Below, one piece after another: positions 14,899-21,108 of a stretch of 28,572 bases of DNA (position 1 is the first letter of the stretch; each line of letters starts with the position of its first letter). The stretch is from Candidatus Gastranaerophilales bacterium. GTDB lineage: Bacteria > Cyanobacteriota > Vampirovibrionia > Gastranaerophilales > Gastranaerophilaceae. The translations under genes and the position numbers were made by a program. The notes beneath the pieces are model-generated. The model did not search any database and had not been told where the DNA came from. It saw only the letters and a program-made list of their open reading frames with translations. The stretch spans positions 1 through 28,572 of the forward strand of contig CALVAU010000185.1 in NCBI GenBank assembly GCA_944325615.1, written 5' to 3'.

Positions 14899-15831
14899 AT
14901 GGGTGGACATCCAATAGGCAGACAACCATTTATGACAGGACAGTGGTCAGGTTATAGAGGTGGAGGCTCAATAAATATCTACCATAAAGAAGTTCACAAC
15001 AATTATGGCGGAGCCATATTCCCAATGAACTACGGGATGTATGGTAACTATGGATATTACAACCCAGGACTTACAGCAGGTGAAAAATGGATGCTTGCTC
15101 TTGGTGGCATCGGAGCAATAGGAGGAGGAATACTCGGAGCTCTATCACCTCAATCAGAACAAGTTCAAACGGAACAAAAAGAAACTCCTAAACAAGACAA
15201 TAGCGAATTCGAAGCAACAATAAAAGCCCAAAAAGCTGAAAATGAAAAATTAGAAAATGAAATTAAAAAGCTTGAAGCCGAAAATAAAAAAATGGCAAAA
15301 CAAATGGAAGATATCATTGCAGCCAAAAAAGCTTCACAAGAGTATGAAGCAGAAAAAGCGTCTTATACAATAGGTACAAAAGAAATTAAGACACAAAAAA
15401 CAACTCCATTTACAGTCAATGCCAAAAAAGAGGAAGATGGAACTGTAACAGGACATACCGGATATAATATAATCGCAAAAATGTACCAAACTAAAGATAA
15501 ACAAGCTCTTAATGATACACAAATTAGAGCTATTGTAAAAGAAATATTCGGTAATAAAGCATTAAAAGTTGGTGAAATTCAACTTCCAAATGAAATTACA
15601 GTTAATGGCACAACATATTTTATTGACCCAAATGGCGCAAGCAAAGTTGAAGAAGTTAATTATGGACTTGCACAACACGAAATTTATCAAAGCGGAGCAA
15701 AACAAGAAGGCTCACAATGGAAAGCACTCTTGAACGGCCAAGAACTTGATGGACTATATAACACACAACAAGAAGCAGAAGAAGCAGCAAAAGCCGAAGG
15801 TGAAAAACTAAAAGCCTCAAAAGAAGAATAA
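14899..15831 (+). CDS. Gly/Tyr-rich, one-helix, coiled-coil protein (paralog A)
   Basis: A 310-residue protein of unknown function, one of two tandem paralogs. Order of parts: a Gly/Tyr/Asn-rich N-terminus (1-58), the shared motif GLTAGEKWML (57-66), a glycine-zipper hydrophobic helix (65-82, IGAIGGGILGAL), a charged coiled coil (105-152), and a C-terminal region. Within the latter, 184-232 (TGHTGYNIIAKMY to GEIQLPNEI) resembles a LysM-like fold by pattern only. The last 60 residues include a short Trp/Gly module and a Glu/Ala/Lys tail. The Gly-zipper helix suggests membrane insertion or oligomerisation. AAAGGAGAG precedes the ATG. Paralog B follows 22 nt later with its own strong site. Confidence 0.85.
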   Translation: MGGHPIGRQPFMTGQWSGYRGGGSINIYHKEVHNNYGGAIFPMNYGMYGNYGYYNPGLTAGEKWMLALGGIGAIGGGILGALSPQSEQVQTEQKETPKQDNSEFEATIKAQKAENEKLENEIKKLEAENKKMAKQMEDIIAAKKASQEYEAEKASYTIGTKEIKTQKTTPFTVNAKKEEDGTVTGHTGYNIIAKMYQTKDKQALNDTQIRAIVKEIFGNKALKVGEIQLPNEITVNGTTYFIDPNGASKVEEVNYGLAQHEIYQSGAKQEGSQWKALLNGQELDGLYNTQQEAEEAAKAEGEKLKASKEE

Positions 15832-15853
15832 ATAAAATGCAAGGAGATATAAA

Positions 15854-16597
15854 ATGGCTTGGATGGTAGGTCGAAACCACTACACAGTACCCACAGGAAG
15901 ATTAGATTTAGGTTCAAAACCTAATATCAATATCCATACTGAAAAAATTTACAACAACTATGGAACAGGTATGCCTTACGGCAGTATCTATGGTGGTGGT
16001 TTTGGCTATGGTTACGGATACGGTAACTATGATACAGGCTTAACCAAAGGTGAAAAATGGATGCTAGGAATTGCTGGTGTTGCAACTATAGGCGGCGCAA
16101 TACTAAGTGCTTTCACAGGTGCATCTAAAGCTGAGGCTCCAGCTGAAGTTGATACTTCTGATTTTACAGCTGAACAAAAAGCGCAATTGGAAGAATTACA
16201 AGATCAACAAGCAGCAATAGCAGAAAGACATGAAAAACTCGTTGAAGAAAACAAAGAATTAAAAGAAAGAGCTAAATTATACCAAGAAGGTATTACAAAA
16301 AATGATGATGGCACATATACCGCAACCGTAAAAAATCTTTTCGGAAAAAATGAAACTATAACAGCAAGTTCAGCTGATGGTGTCAGAGAAGCAAAAAAAC
16401 AAAAAGAAGAAGAAATAAATACTCAAAAAGATTTTTGCGCCGCGAACGGAATAACTATCGGCACTGACGGTCAATTTAGCAAAACAATCAAAACATCTTC
16501 CGGTGAAGAACAAGAAATAACAGGAGCTACTCCTGAAGAAGTTTTACAAAAATCCACTTTAACTGATGATACTCATGACGACAATTACTTAGCATAA
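15854..16597 (+). CDS. Gly/Tyr-rich, one-helix, coiled-coil protein (paralog B)
   Basis: A 247-residue paralog of the preceding protein. Shared features are NINIHTEKIYNNYG (24-37, versus INIYHKEVHNNYG in A), a Gly/Tyr run (42-58, GGFGYGYGYGNY), GLTKGEKWML (62-71), and a glycine-rich hydrophobic helix (70-87). A coiled coil follows (104-145). The C-terminal part differs from A: it holds two related beta units, 152-180 (DGTYTATVKN...ETITASSADGVREA) and 205-233 (DGQFSKTIKT...EITGATPEEVLQK), each ending in a helix. The acidic tail ends HDDNYLA. AAGGAG lies 7 nt before the ATG. A terminator follows, so A and B form a two-gene unit. Function unknown; a surface or membrane-anchored structural role is plausible. 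Confidence 0.85.
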   Translation: MAWMVGRNHYTVPTGRLDLGSKPNINIHTEKIYNNYGTGMPYGSIYGGGFGYGYGYGNYDTGLTKGEKWMLGIAGVATIGGAILSAFTGASKAEAPAEVDTSDFTAEQKAQLEELQDQQAAIAERHEKLVEENKELKERAKLYQEGITKNDDGTYTATVKNLFGKNETITASSADGVREAKKQKEEEINTQKDFCAANGITIGTDGQFSKTIKTSSGEEQEITGATPEEVLQKSTLTDDTHDDNYLA

Positions 16598-16602
16598 TTT
16601 AT

Positions 16603-16632
16603 AAAAAAGCTCTTTTAAAAAGAGCTTTTTTA
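16603..16632 (+). terminator. Rho-independent terminator of the paralog pair
   Basis: AAAAAGCTCTTTT pairs with AAAAGAGCTTTTT, then more T. It starts 6 nt after the stop codon of paralog B. Confidence 0.92.
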
Positions 16633-16669
16633 TTGCGTAAAATATTTGTTACATAACAATATCAAAGAT

Positions 16670-16698
16670 TTGCAAGATATTGAAAAAAACATTATAAT
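16670..16698 (+). promoter_or_regulatory. Promoter of rpiB-rsfS
   Basis: TTGCAA (16670-16675), a 17-nt spacer, TATAAT (16693-16698). Predicted transcription start is near 16705. Confidence 0.8.
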
Positions 16699-16733
16699 AA
16701 GAACATAAGTTATATAAGGACTTGTGTTCTTAT
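16697..16733. promoter_or_regulatory. Long inverted repeat over the rpiB transcription start; candidate operator
   Basis: ATAAGAACATAAGT (16697-16710) and ACTTGTGTTCTTAT (16720-16733) form a 14-bp inverted repeat with one mismatch (a G-T pair in RNA) around 9 nt. The left arm overlaps the end of the -10 box and most of it precedes the predicted start, so it acts as DNA rather than as an mRNA hairpin if the promoter call is right. Confidence 0.5.
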
Positions 16734-16754
16734 TTTAGTGAAAGAGGTGTTTAT

Positions 16755-17189
16755 ATGGAAGATTTAAAAGTTGCAATCGGCTCAGACCACGGCGGTTATG
16801 AATACAAAGAAAAAATTATTGATTATTTAAAAGCTAGAAATATACCATACGTAGATCTTGGAACTCATACTAAAGAAGCTTGTGATTATCCTGAAATCGC
16901 AAGAGCAGTTTGCGAAAGAGTAATATCAGGCAAGTCAAATCGCGGAATTTTAGTATGCGGAACAGGAATAGGCATGTCAATTGCGGCAAATAAAGTCAGA
17001 GGAATAAGAGCAGCTCTTTGCGGAGACACTTACTCTGCAAGAGTATCTAGAGCACATAACAATGCAAATGTTCTTTGTCTTGGAGAAAGAGTAATTGGAG
17101 AGCATTTGGCACTTGATATTGTCGATATTTGGCTTAAAACAGGCTTTGAAGGCGGAAGACACAAACGTCGAGTAGATTTGATAGAATAG
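16755..17189 (+). CDS. rpiB: Ribose-5-phosphate isomerase B
   Basis: A 144-residue enzyme that interconverts ribose 5-phosphate and ribulose 5-phosphate in the pentose phosphate pathway. It has GSDHGGYEYKE (9-19, D11 and H12), the catalytic Cys68 in GILVCGTGIGMSIAANK, RAAL, and SRAHNNANVLCLGER (98-112, H101 and N102). The length is normal for RpiB/LacAB proteins. A TTG at 16722 extends the frame by 11 residues but falls inside the inverted repeat and has no ribosome binding site; AGAGGTG sits 5 nt before the ATG at 16755. It is followed after 11 nt by rsfS. Confidence 0.95.
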   Translation: MEDLKVAIGSDHGGYEYKEKIIDYLKARNIPYVDLGTHTKEACDYPEIARAVCERVISGKSNRGILVCGTGIGMSIAANKVRGIRAALCGDTYSARVSRAHNNANVLCLGERVIGEHLALDIVDIWLKTGFEGGRHKRRVDLIE

Positions 17190-17200
17190 GAAGGAATAAA

Positions 17201-17596
17201 TTGGAACAGATTGATTCACATAAATTTGCCTGTATAATTGCAGGAATGCTGGATGATAAATTAGGTAAAGATATTTCTATACTTAACATAAGTCACGTTT
17301 CATCATTGGCAGATTATTTTGTAATCGTTACAGGTGACTCAACACCTCATGTAAAGGCCTTGATGGAGACAGTAAAAGACAGAACAAAAAAAGAACTTAA
17401 CAGACCTCCGTTGAGATTTGAAAATGATATCAAAAACAGATGGAACCTTTTAGATTATGGAGATGTTGTAGTACATATTCTTCATAAAGATGAAAGAGAA
17501 ACTTATGCAATAGAAAAATTCTGGAATAACGCATTTAGTATTCCTGAAAATGAATGGAGAGAAAACTCTAAAGAATTTTCTAAATATAACAAATAA
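17201..17596 (+). CDS. rsfS: Ribosomal silencing factor RsfS
   Basis: A 131-residue protein that binds ribosomal protein uL14 and blocks joining of the 30S and 50S subunits under starvation. Family landmarks are ADYFVIVTGDSTPHVKAL (37-54) and WNLLDYGDVVVHILHKDERETYAIEKFWNNA near the C-terminus. It starts with TTG at 17201, supported by AGGAAGGA (17188-17195) 5 nt upstream. It is co-transcribed with rpiB (11 nt gap). In many bacteria rsfS sits with nadD; that gene is not here. Confidence 0.94.
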   Translation: MEQIDSHKFACIIAGMLDDKLGKDISILNISHVSSLADYFVIVTGDSTPHVKALMETVKDRTKKELNRPPLRFENDIKNRWNLLDYGDVVVHILHKDERETYAIEKFWNNAFSIPENEWRENSKEFSKYNK

Positions 17597-17601
17597 AATG
17601 C

Positions 17602-17636
17602 TAACGGGTATGATACATCATGCCCGTTACATTTCT
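17602..17636 (+). terminator. Hairpin after rsfS, probable terminator
   Basis: TAACGGGTATGAT (17602-17614) pairs with ATCATGCCCGTTA (17617-17629), 13 bp with one G-T pair and almost no loop. The T tract is poor (CATTTCT), so efficiency is uncertain. Confidence 0.6.
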
Positions 17637-17643
17637 AAATATT

Positions 17644-17672
17644 TTTACAAAATTACACTAATAGGTTAGAAT
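17644..17672 (+). promoter_or_regulatory. Promoter of the TPR gene, leaderless geometry
   Basis: TTTACA (17644-17649), a 17-nt spacer, TAGAAT (17667-17672), then six bases and ATG at 17679. The start codon coincides with the expected transcription start, and no Shine-Dalgarno sequence is present. Confidence 0.65.
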
Positions 17673-17678
17673 AGAGTC

Positions 17679-18755
17679 ATGGAAAATATTAAGAAAAAAG
17701 AATTGGATAGACAAATTGAAGATGCGATTTTAGCTATGGCTAAAGAACCGCAAAATATTGAATTATATCACAGACTTTCAAAACTGTATCTTGAGCAAGA
17801 AGATTATGACAAGGTAATGTCTGTATTAGAAAGTCTTTTGACGATAGCACCAAATGATGTAGAAGCCCTAATCGGGATGGGCACAATGTGGTTTTATGAA
17901 AGAGACTTCAGAAAATCACTTTCTTACTACAATAAAGCCCTTGAAATTAATCCTAAAAACTACATCATTTATTATAATATCGGTAATGTTTTTGCTGAAT
18001 GGAAGAATTTTTTTTTTTTTTTATTCTACTACAACAGAGCAATAGATCTATGTTCTTCAAACCCTGAAATATACAATGCAATTGCCCTATTATATCAAGA
18101 TTTTGAAGAATATGTAGAATCAAGAGCATACTATGAAAAAGCTTTATCGCTAGATCCTGAAAATATTACGGCTCTTGTTGATATGGGTAATGTTTGTTTC
18201 AAATTATTTGATTACGAAACAGCTTTAGAACTTTACAAAAAAGTATTTGCACTAAACCCTGATAACAAAATTGTTGCTATCTGTATCGGAAATACTCTTA
18301 CTTTAATGAAAGAAAGAGAAAAAGCGTACAATTATTTTGAAAAAGCTCTTAAAATGGAAGGCGACAATTATAAAGCTTATATTTGCTACTCTATCGCGCT
18401 ATCAGAATTTAAAGAAAATGATATTGCAATAGAAATGTATAAACGAGCTATACAAACAAATCCAAAAGAAATTAGTGCTTATCTGCTTTTGGCTAATTTA
18501 TATACAAACCTCAACAGACTTGATGAAGCAATGGAATTGTATAAAGAGGCTCTTAAAATTTCACCTAACGATGCGCAGACATATATGCTTTTAGGTAATG
18601 CGCATTATCTAAGGAACGAGATTGAAAAATCAATAGCTTCATATCGTGCAGCTATTAAAATTGAGCCGGACAATGACGAACATAAACTTGTCTATATTCA
18701 AGTGTTGGATGAATACATTGATAAAAAGCGTAATGGTGAATTAGAAAGCGCGTAG
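17679..18755 (+). CDS. Tetratricopeptide-repeat protein with a 15-T tract
   Basis: A 358-residue protein made almost wholly of about nine 34-residue TPR units, for example NPKNYIIYYNIGNVFAEW and DPENITALVDMGNVCFKLFD. TPR arrays bind partner proteins; there is no signal peptide or other domain. In the third or fourth repeat a run of 15 T (18008-18022) encodes FFFF-L at 111-115, at TPR positions 17-20 where a consensus repeat would carry Tyr/Glu/Lys/Ala. The conserved small residue at position 20 is therefore Phe. This is either a real slippage tract, so that one base gained or lost would truncate the protein, or a sequencing or assembly error. The Tic20-like gene follows 3 nt after the stop. 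Confidence 0.88.
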   Translation: MENIKKKELDRQIEDAILAMAKEPQNIELYHRLSKLYLEQEDYDKVMSVLESLLTIAPNDVEALIGMGTMWFYERDFRKSLSYYNKALEINPKNYIIYYNIGNVFAEWKNFFFFLFYYNRAIDLCSSNPEIYNAIALLYQDFEEYVESRAYYEKALSLDPENITALVDMGNVCFKLFDYETALELYKKVFALNPDNKIVAICIGNTLTLMKEREKAYNYFEKALKMEGDNYKAYICYSIALSEFKENDIAIEMYKRAIQTNPKEISAYLLLANLYTNLNRLDEAMELYKEALKISPNDAQTYMLLGNAHYLRNEIEKSIASYRAAIKIEPDNDEHKLVYIQVLDEYIDKKRNGELESA

Positions 18756-18758
18756 AAC

Positions 18759-19172
18759 ATGTATCACGAAAATCATAAACCTTTTTTGATAGAACGCATA
18801 ATTGCGGGGCTAAGTTATTTAACAATGGGTTTTGTCGGATTTATTTGGCTGATTATCGGACTCATTCGTAAAGCACACTTAACTCAATTTCTTAAATATC
18901 ACATATTCCAGTCAATATTTATTTCTATGGGATATGTGCTTTTATGCCTGATACTTGGTTTTATAATGAATATTTTAAGCTTTATTCCGCTTGTAAATAT
19001 TCTCATAGCTCAAATTGCACTATTCTTTAATGCACCGTTCATATTCGGATATTCAATAATTCAAACTGCTATTTATATCTTGCTATTTTACCTTGCAATA
19101 ACATCTTTTATGGGTATTTACAGCAGAATTCCTTGGGTATCTGATATTATTGATGAAAATACGAAATATTGA
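18759..19172 (+). CDS. Tic20-like integral membrane protein
   Basis: A 137-residue protein with four predicted membrane helices (about 15-35, 48-68, 72-92, 98-118). ERIIAGLSYLTMGFVG at the N-terminus and FLKYHIFQSIFISMGY after the first helix match the pattern of cyanobacterial and plastid Tic20 proteins (RF-N--QAILLDI). Plastid Tic20 is a protein import channel; the bacterial role is not settled. There is no ribosome binding site of its own and it begins 3 nt after the TPR stop, so it is translated by coupling and may work with that TPR protein. Confidence 0.72.
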   Translation: MYHENHKPFLIERIIAGLSYLTMGFVGFIWLIIGLIRKAHLTQFLKYHIFQSIFISMGYVLLCLILGFIMNILSFIPLVNILIAQIALFFNAPFIFGYSIIQTAIYILLFYLAITSFMGIYSRIPWVSDIIDENTKY

Positions 19173-19218
19173 TTATTTTTTATTTTGTAGTATATTTTTC
19201 CAAAAGATAGGGATTAAT

Positions 19219-19497
19219 ATGTCTATAGAAAAAATAAACCAGCTAACAAAGGTAACAAAATATCTAAATAAAAATATCAATATAAATAAAGAACATAAAA
19301 ACACTGTACAATCAAAAAACGATAAGACATTAAGCAATTCTGCAAAATATATGATTGGATTAACAGCTTTAGCTGGTACTATTGCATTTCTTACAATCGG
19401 AAGCAAACGGGGCTGGTGGAAGTCAAATCAAAACGAGATAGTCGATTATAGTAATGAACTTACTAATGCAGTTGTAACTATTTCAGATATACTCTAA
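19219..19497 (+). CDS. Small single-helix membrane protein, unknown
   Basis: A 92-residue protein with a Lys/Asn-rich N-terminal half (INKEHKNTVQSKNDK), one membrane helix at about 49-65 (MIGLTALAGTIAFLTIG), and a short polar tail. The longer frame from 19150 overlaps the Tic20-like gene and has no ribosome binding site; TAGGGA (19208-19213) lies 5 nt before the ATG at 19219. It probably shares the TPR/Tic20 transcript. No family is recognised. Confidence 0.7.
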   Translation: MSIEKINQLTKVTKYLNKNININKEHKNTVQSKNDKTLSNSAKYMIGLTALAGTIAFLTIGSKRGWWKSNQNEIVDYSNELTNAVVTISDIL

Positions 19498-19531
19498 TAA
19501 AAAGAAAACCCTGCGAAGGTGAAACGCAGGG
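19495..19531 (-). terminator. Terminator of the NAGPA gene (minus strand)
   Basis: CCCTGCG (19509-19515) pairs with CGCAGGG (19525-19531). On the minus strand the stem is followed by TTTTCTTTTTATT, a proper T tract; on the plus strand there is none. It lies 50 nt past the stop of the exported protein gene and touches the end of the small membrane protein gene. Confidence 0.85.
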
Positions 19532-19580
19532 CTGTGCTGGTTGAGTAAGAATGTAACTTATATAAGAGCATAGGTATGAA

Positions 19581-20873
19581 TTATTTATCTATATCTTCAG
19601 AGGCTATATTATCGGGTAATTCAGTTAATACAAGTGCATTAGACAGAGGTATTCCACCTCTTACCTGAGGTTTATTTACAACCTGACCATTTACATACAT
19701 AACGGTAGATCCACCGCCATCAAGATTGATTGCACCAATACAGCCGATAGATTTCATAAAATTTGCAAGCTCCATTAACGTCATACCGATAGAACTGCCT
19801 TCTCTGCCATCAGCGACAAGTAGAATGAAGTTGTGATCTGAGGTATAACCAATCGCTGTACGAGGATTGCGACCTCCAATAGCTGCAAGTTTTTGTGCTG
19901 TCATATCAACAAAAACTTCACCGTCTTTGACTAAATACGGACCACCGCTGATAATATGTTTTACACCTTTCCATTCAGGAACTGTTTTTATATCCAATTT
20001 AACATCTTTATCTTTTAAGAGAGGATTTAGAAGCTTTTTCGGACCTGAAATAACAAAACCGTTTTCAGGAATATCGAGCGGGTTAGCGGAGGCTTTTGTA
20101 ATTTTACCCTCCGCAACCCTCAAACTCATACCATACTTCGGAGCATAAGGAGAATATTTACCCCATTCCGGAGTATATACTAGAACGTATGTAGAAAGCA
20201 TTCTTGGCTGGTTGATGTTATCCACTTTAACTTTTACACCGCTTCCCTCAACTGTTGCTTTTAACTGAACTCTTGCGACATCAAACCCATCATCAAAAAT
20301 TCCTAATGCAACTCTGTCATATACAGGGCCTGTGTATATTTTTTCGTTTATCATTAATGTCCCTAGAGGAACTCCCGTTTGTGGTTTAAAGTAAGTACCG
20401 TTTATAGCTGCTATCACGTTATTATTTTTCGCAATAGAGGAAATTGTTCTTCTGCTTTGCAATTTTTCTGAAGACGAAAGCATTGGCTGTAATTGGAGAT
20501 TTGAAGCCACTTTAAGATCAGTTTCAATAATATTAATTTTTACAGGTCTTCCGCTGTAATATTTTGTTAATTTTATGTGTTTTACCCCATCTGCAACATC
20601 TTTAATTTGAGCATTAGGATATTTTTCTTTTATCATTTCATCAAACTTTTTCTTGCGAAGCTCCGGAGAAATTTCAAGCATAATTTTTTCTTTAATAGAT
20701 TGAGCATCAATTACAGGAGCTATATTATGAGCTAATTTTAAATCATCTGCCATAATCGGATTGGTGAAAAATACGCCTTGCAAACATACCACACCAATAA
20801 TAACGGACAGATAAAGCATTTTTTCCAAAAGCTTTACGAAAGATTCTGAACGCAGCAAAATAAGTGTATCCAT
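19581..20873 (-). CDS. Exported phosphodiester glycosidase family (NAGPA-domain) protein
   Basis: A 430-residue protein. A hydrophobic segment at 19-38 followed by IMADD (39-43) gives a likely signal peptide with cleavage after Ala42. After a linker comes the NAGPA (DUF2233) domain, about 145-418: AAINGTYF (155-162), GGPYLVKDGEV, RNPRTAIGY (335-343), LVADGREGSS (352-361) and NLDGGGSTVMY (383-393). Members cleave sugar-phosphodiester links (human NAGPA) or act on cell-wall and polysaccharide substrates; in bacteria the substrate is usually unknown. AGGTGG lies 6 nt before the ATG. It is preceded by a promoter and a leader of about 115 nt with several helices, so expression may be controlled post-initiation. 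Confidence 0.92.
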   Translation of the reverse strand: MDTLILLRSESFVKLLEKMLYLSVIIGVVCLQGVFFTNPIMADDLKLAHNIAPVIDAQSIKEKIMLEISPELRKKKFDEMIKEKYPNAQIKDVADGVKHIKLTKYYSGRPVKINIIETDLKVASNLQLQPMLSSSEKLQSRRTISSIAKNNNVIAAINGTYFKPQTGVPLGTLMINEKIYTGPVYDRVALGIFDDGFDVARVQLKATVEGSGVKVKVDNINQPRMLSTYVLVYTPEWGKYSPYAPKYGMSLRVAEGKITKASANPLDIPENGFVISGPKKLLNPLLKDKDVKLDIKTVPEWKGVKHIISGGPYLVKDGEVFVDMTAQKLAAIGGRNPRTAIGYTSDHNFILLVADGREGSSIGMTLMELANFMKSIGCIGAINLDGGGSTVMYVNGQVVNKPQVRGGIPLSNALVLTELPDNIASEDIDK

Positions 20874-20988
20874 AGGTCCACCTCATTGGTTGAAGTAACG
20901 GATACCTTTTTTATTTAAGAGTGGTGTGGGGAATAACACTCGTCAAGGGGTGTAAATAAAACCACTTTGAGGGCTTTAACGCCCCTCT
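20874..20988 (-). promoter_or_regulatory. Structured 5' leader of the NAGPA gene
   Basis: On the minus strand the predicted leader opens with a GAGGGGC/GCCCTC hairpin (about 20968-20986, one bulge). A second domain is closed by AGTGGT and ACCACT, about 41 nt apart, with an inner GTGT/ACAC pairing. An A-rich linker then leads to AGGTGG. I recognise no known riboswitch class. Confidence 0.35.
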
Positions 20989-20994
20989 ACTATT

Positions 20995-21023
20995 ATTGTA
21001 ACATATTTTAACAAACTTCTCAA
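20995..21023 (-). promoter_or_regulatory. Promoter of the NAGPA gene
   Basis: On the minus strand TTGAGA (21018-21023), a 17-nt spacer, TACAAT (20995-21000). It shows that the gene is not dependent on the helicase transcript. Confidence 0.7.
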
Positions 21024-21108
21024 GTGACATTGTTGCAAAAACAACAAAGATTTTACAAAACTAAATAGAGGTGATTTTACACTTATTCTTGAGTTTTAGG
21101 GGAATTTA

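Noticed and set aside
16722..16754. Longer rpiB start at the TTG at 16722
   Set aside because: The extra 11 residues fall in the inverted repeat, have no ribosome site, and the family starts near MEDLKVAIGSDHGG.
19150..19218. Longer start for the small membrane protein at 19150
   Set aside because: It overlaps the Tic20-like gene and lacks a ribosome site; TAGGGA sits before the ATG at 19219.
19867..20148. Plus-strand ORF inside the NAGPA gene
   Set aside because: It is a shadow of the minus-strand gene, with no ribosome site and no recognisable domain.
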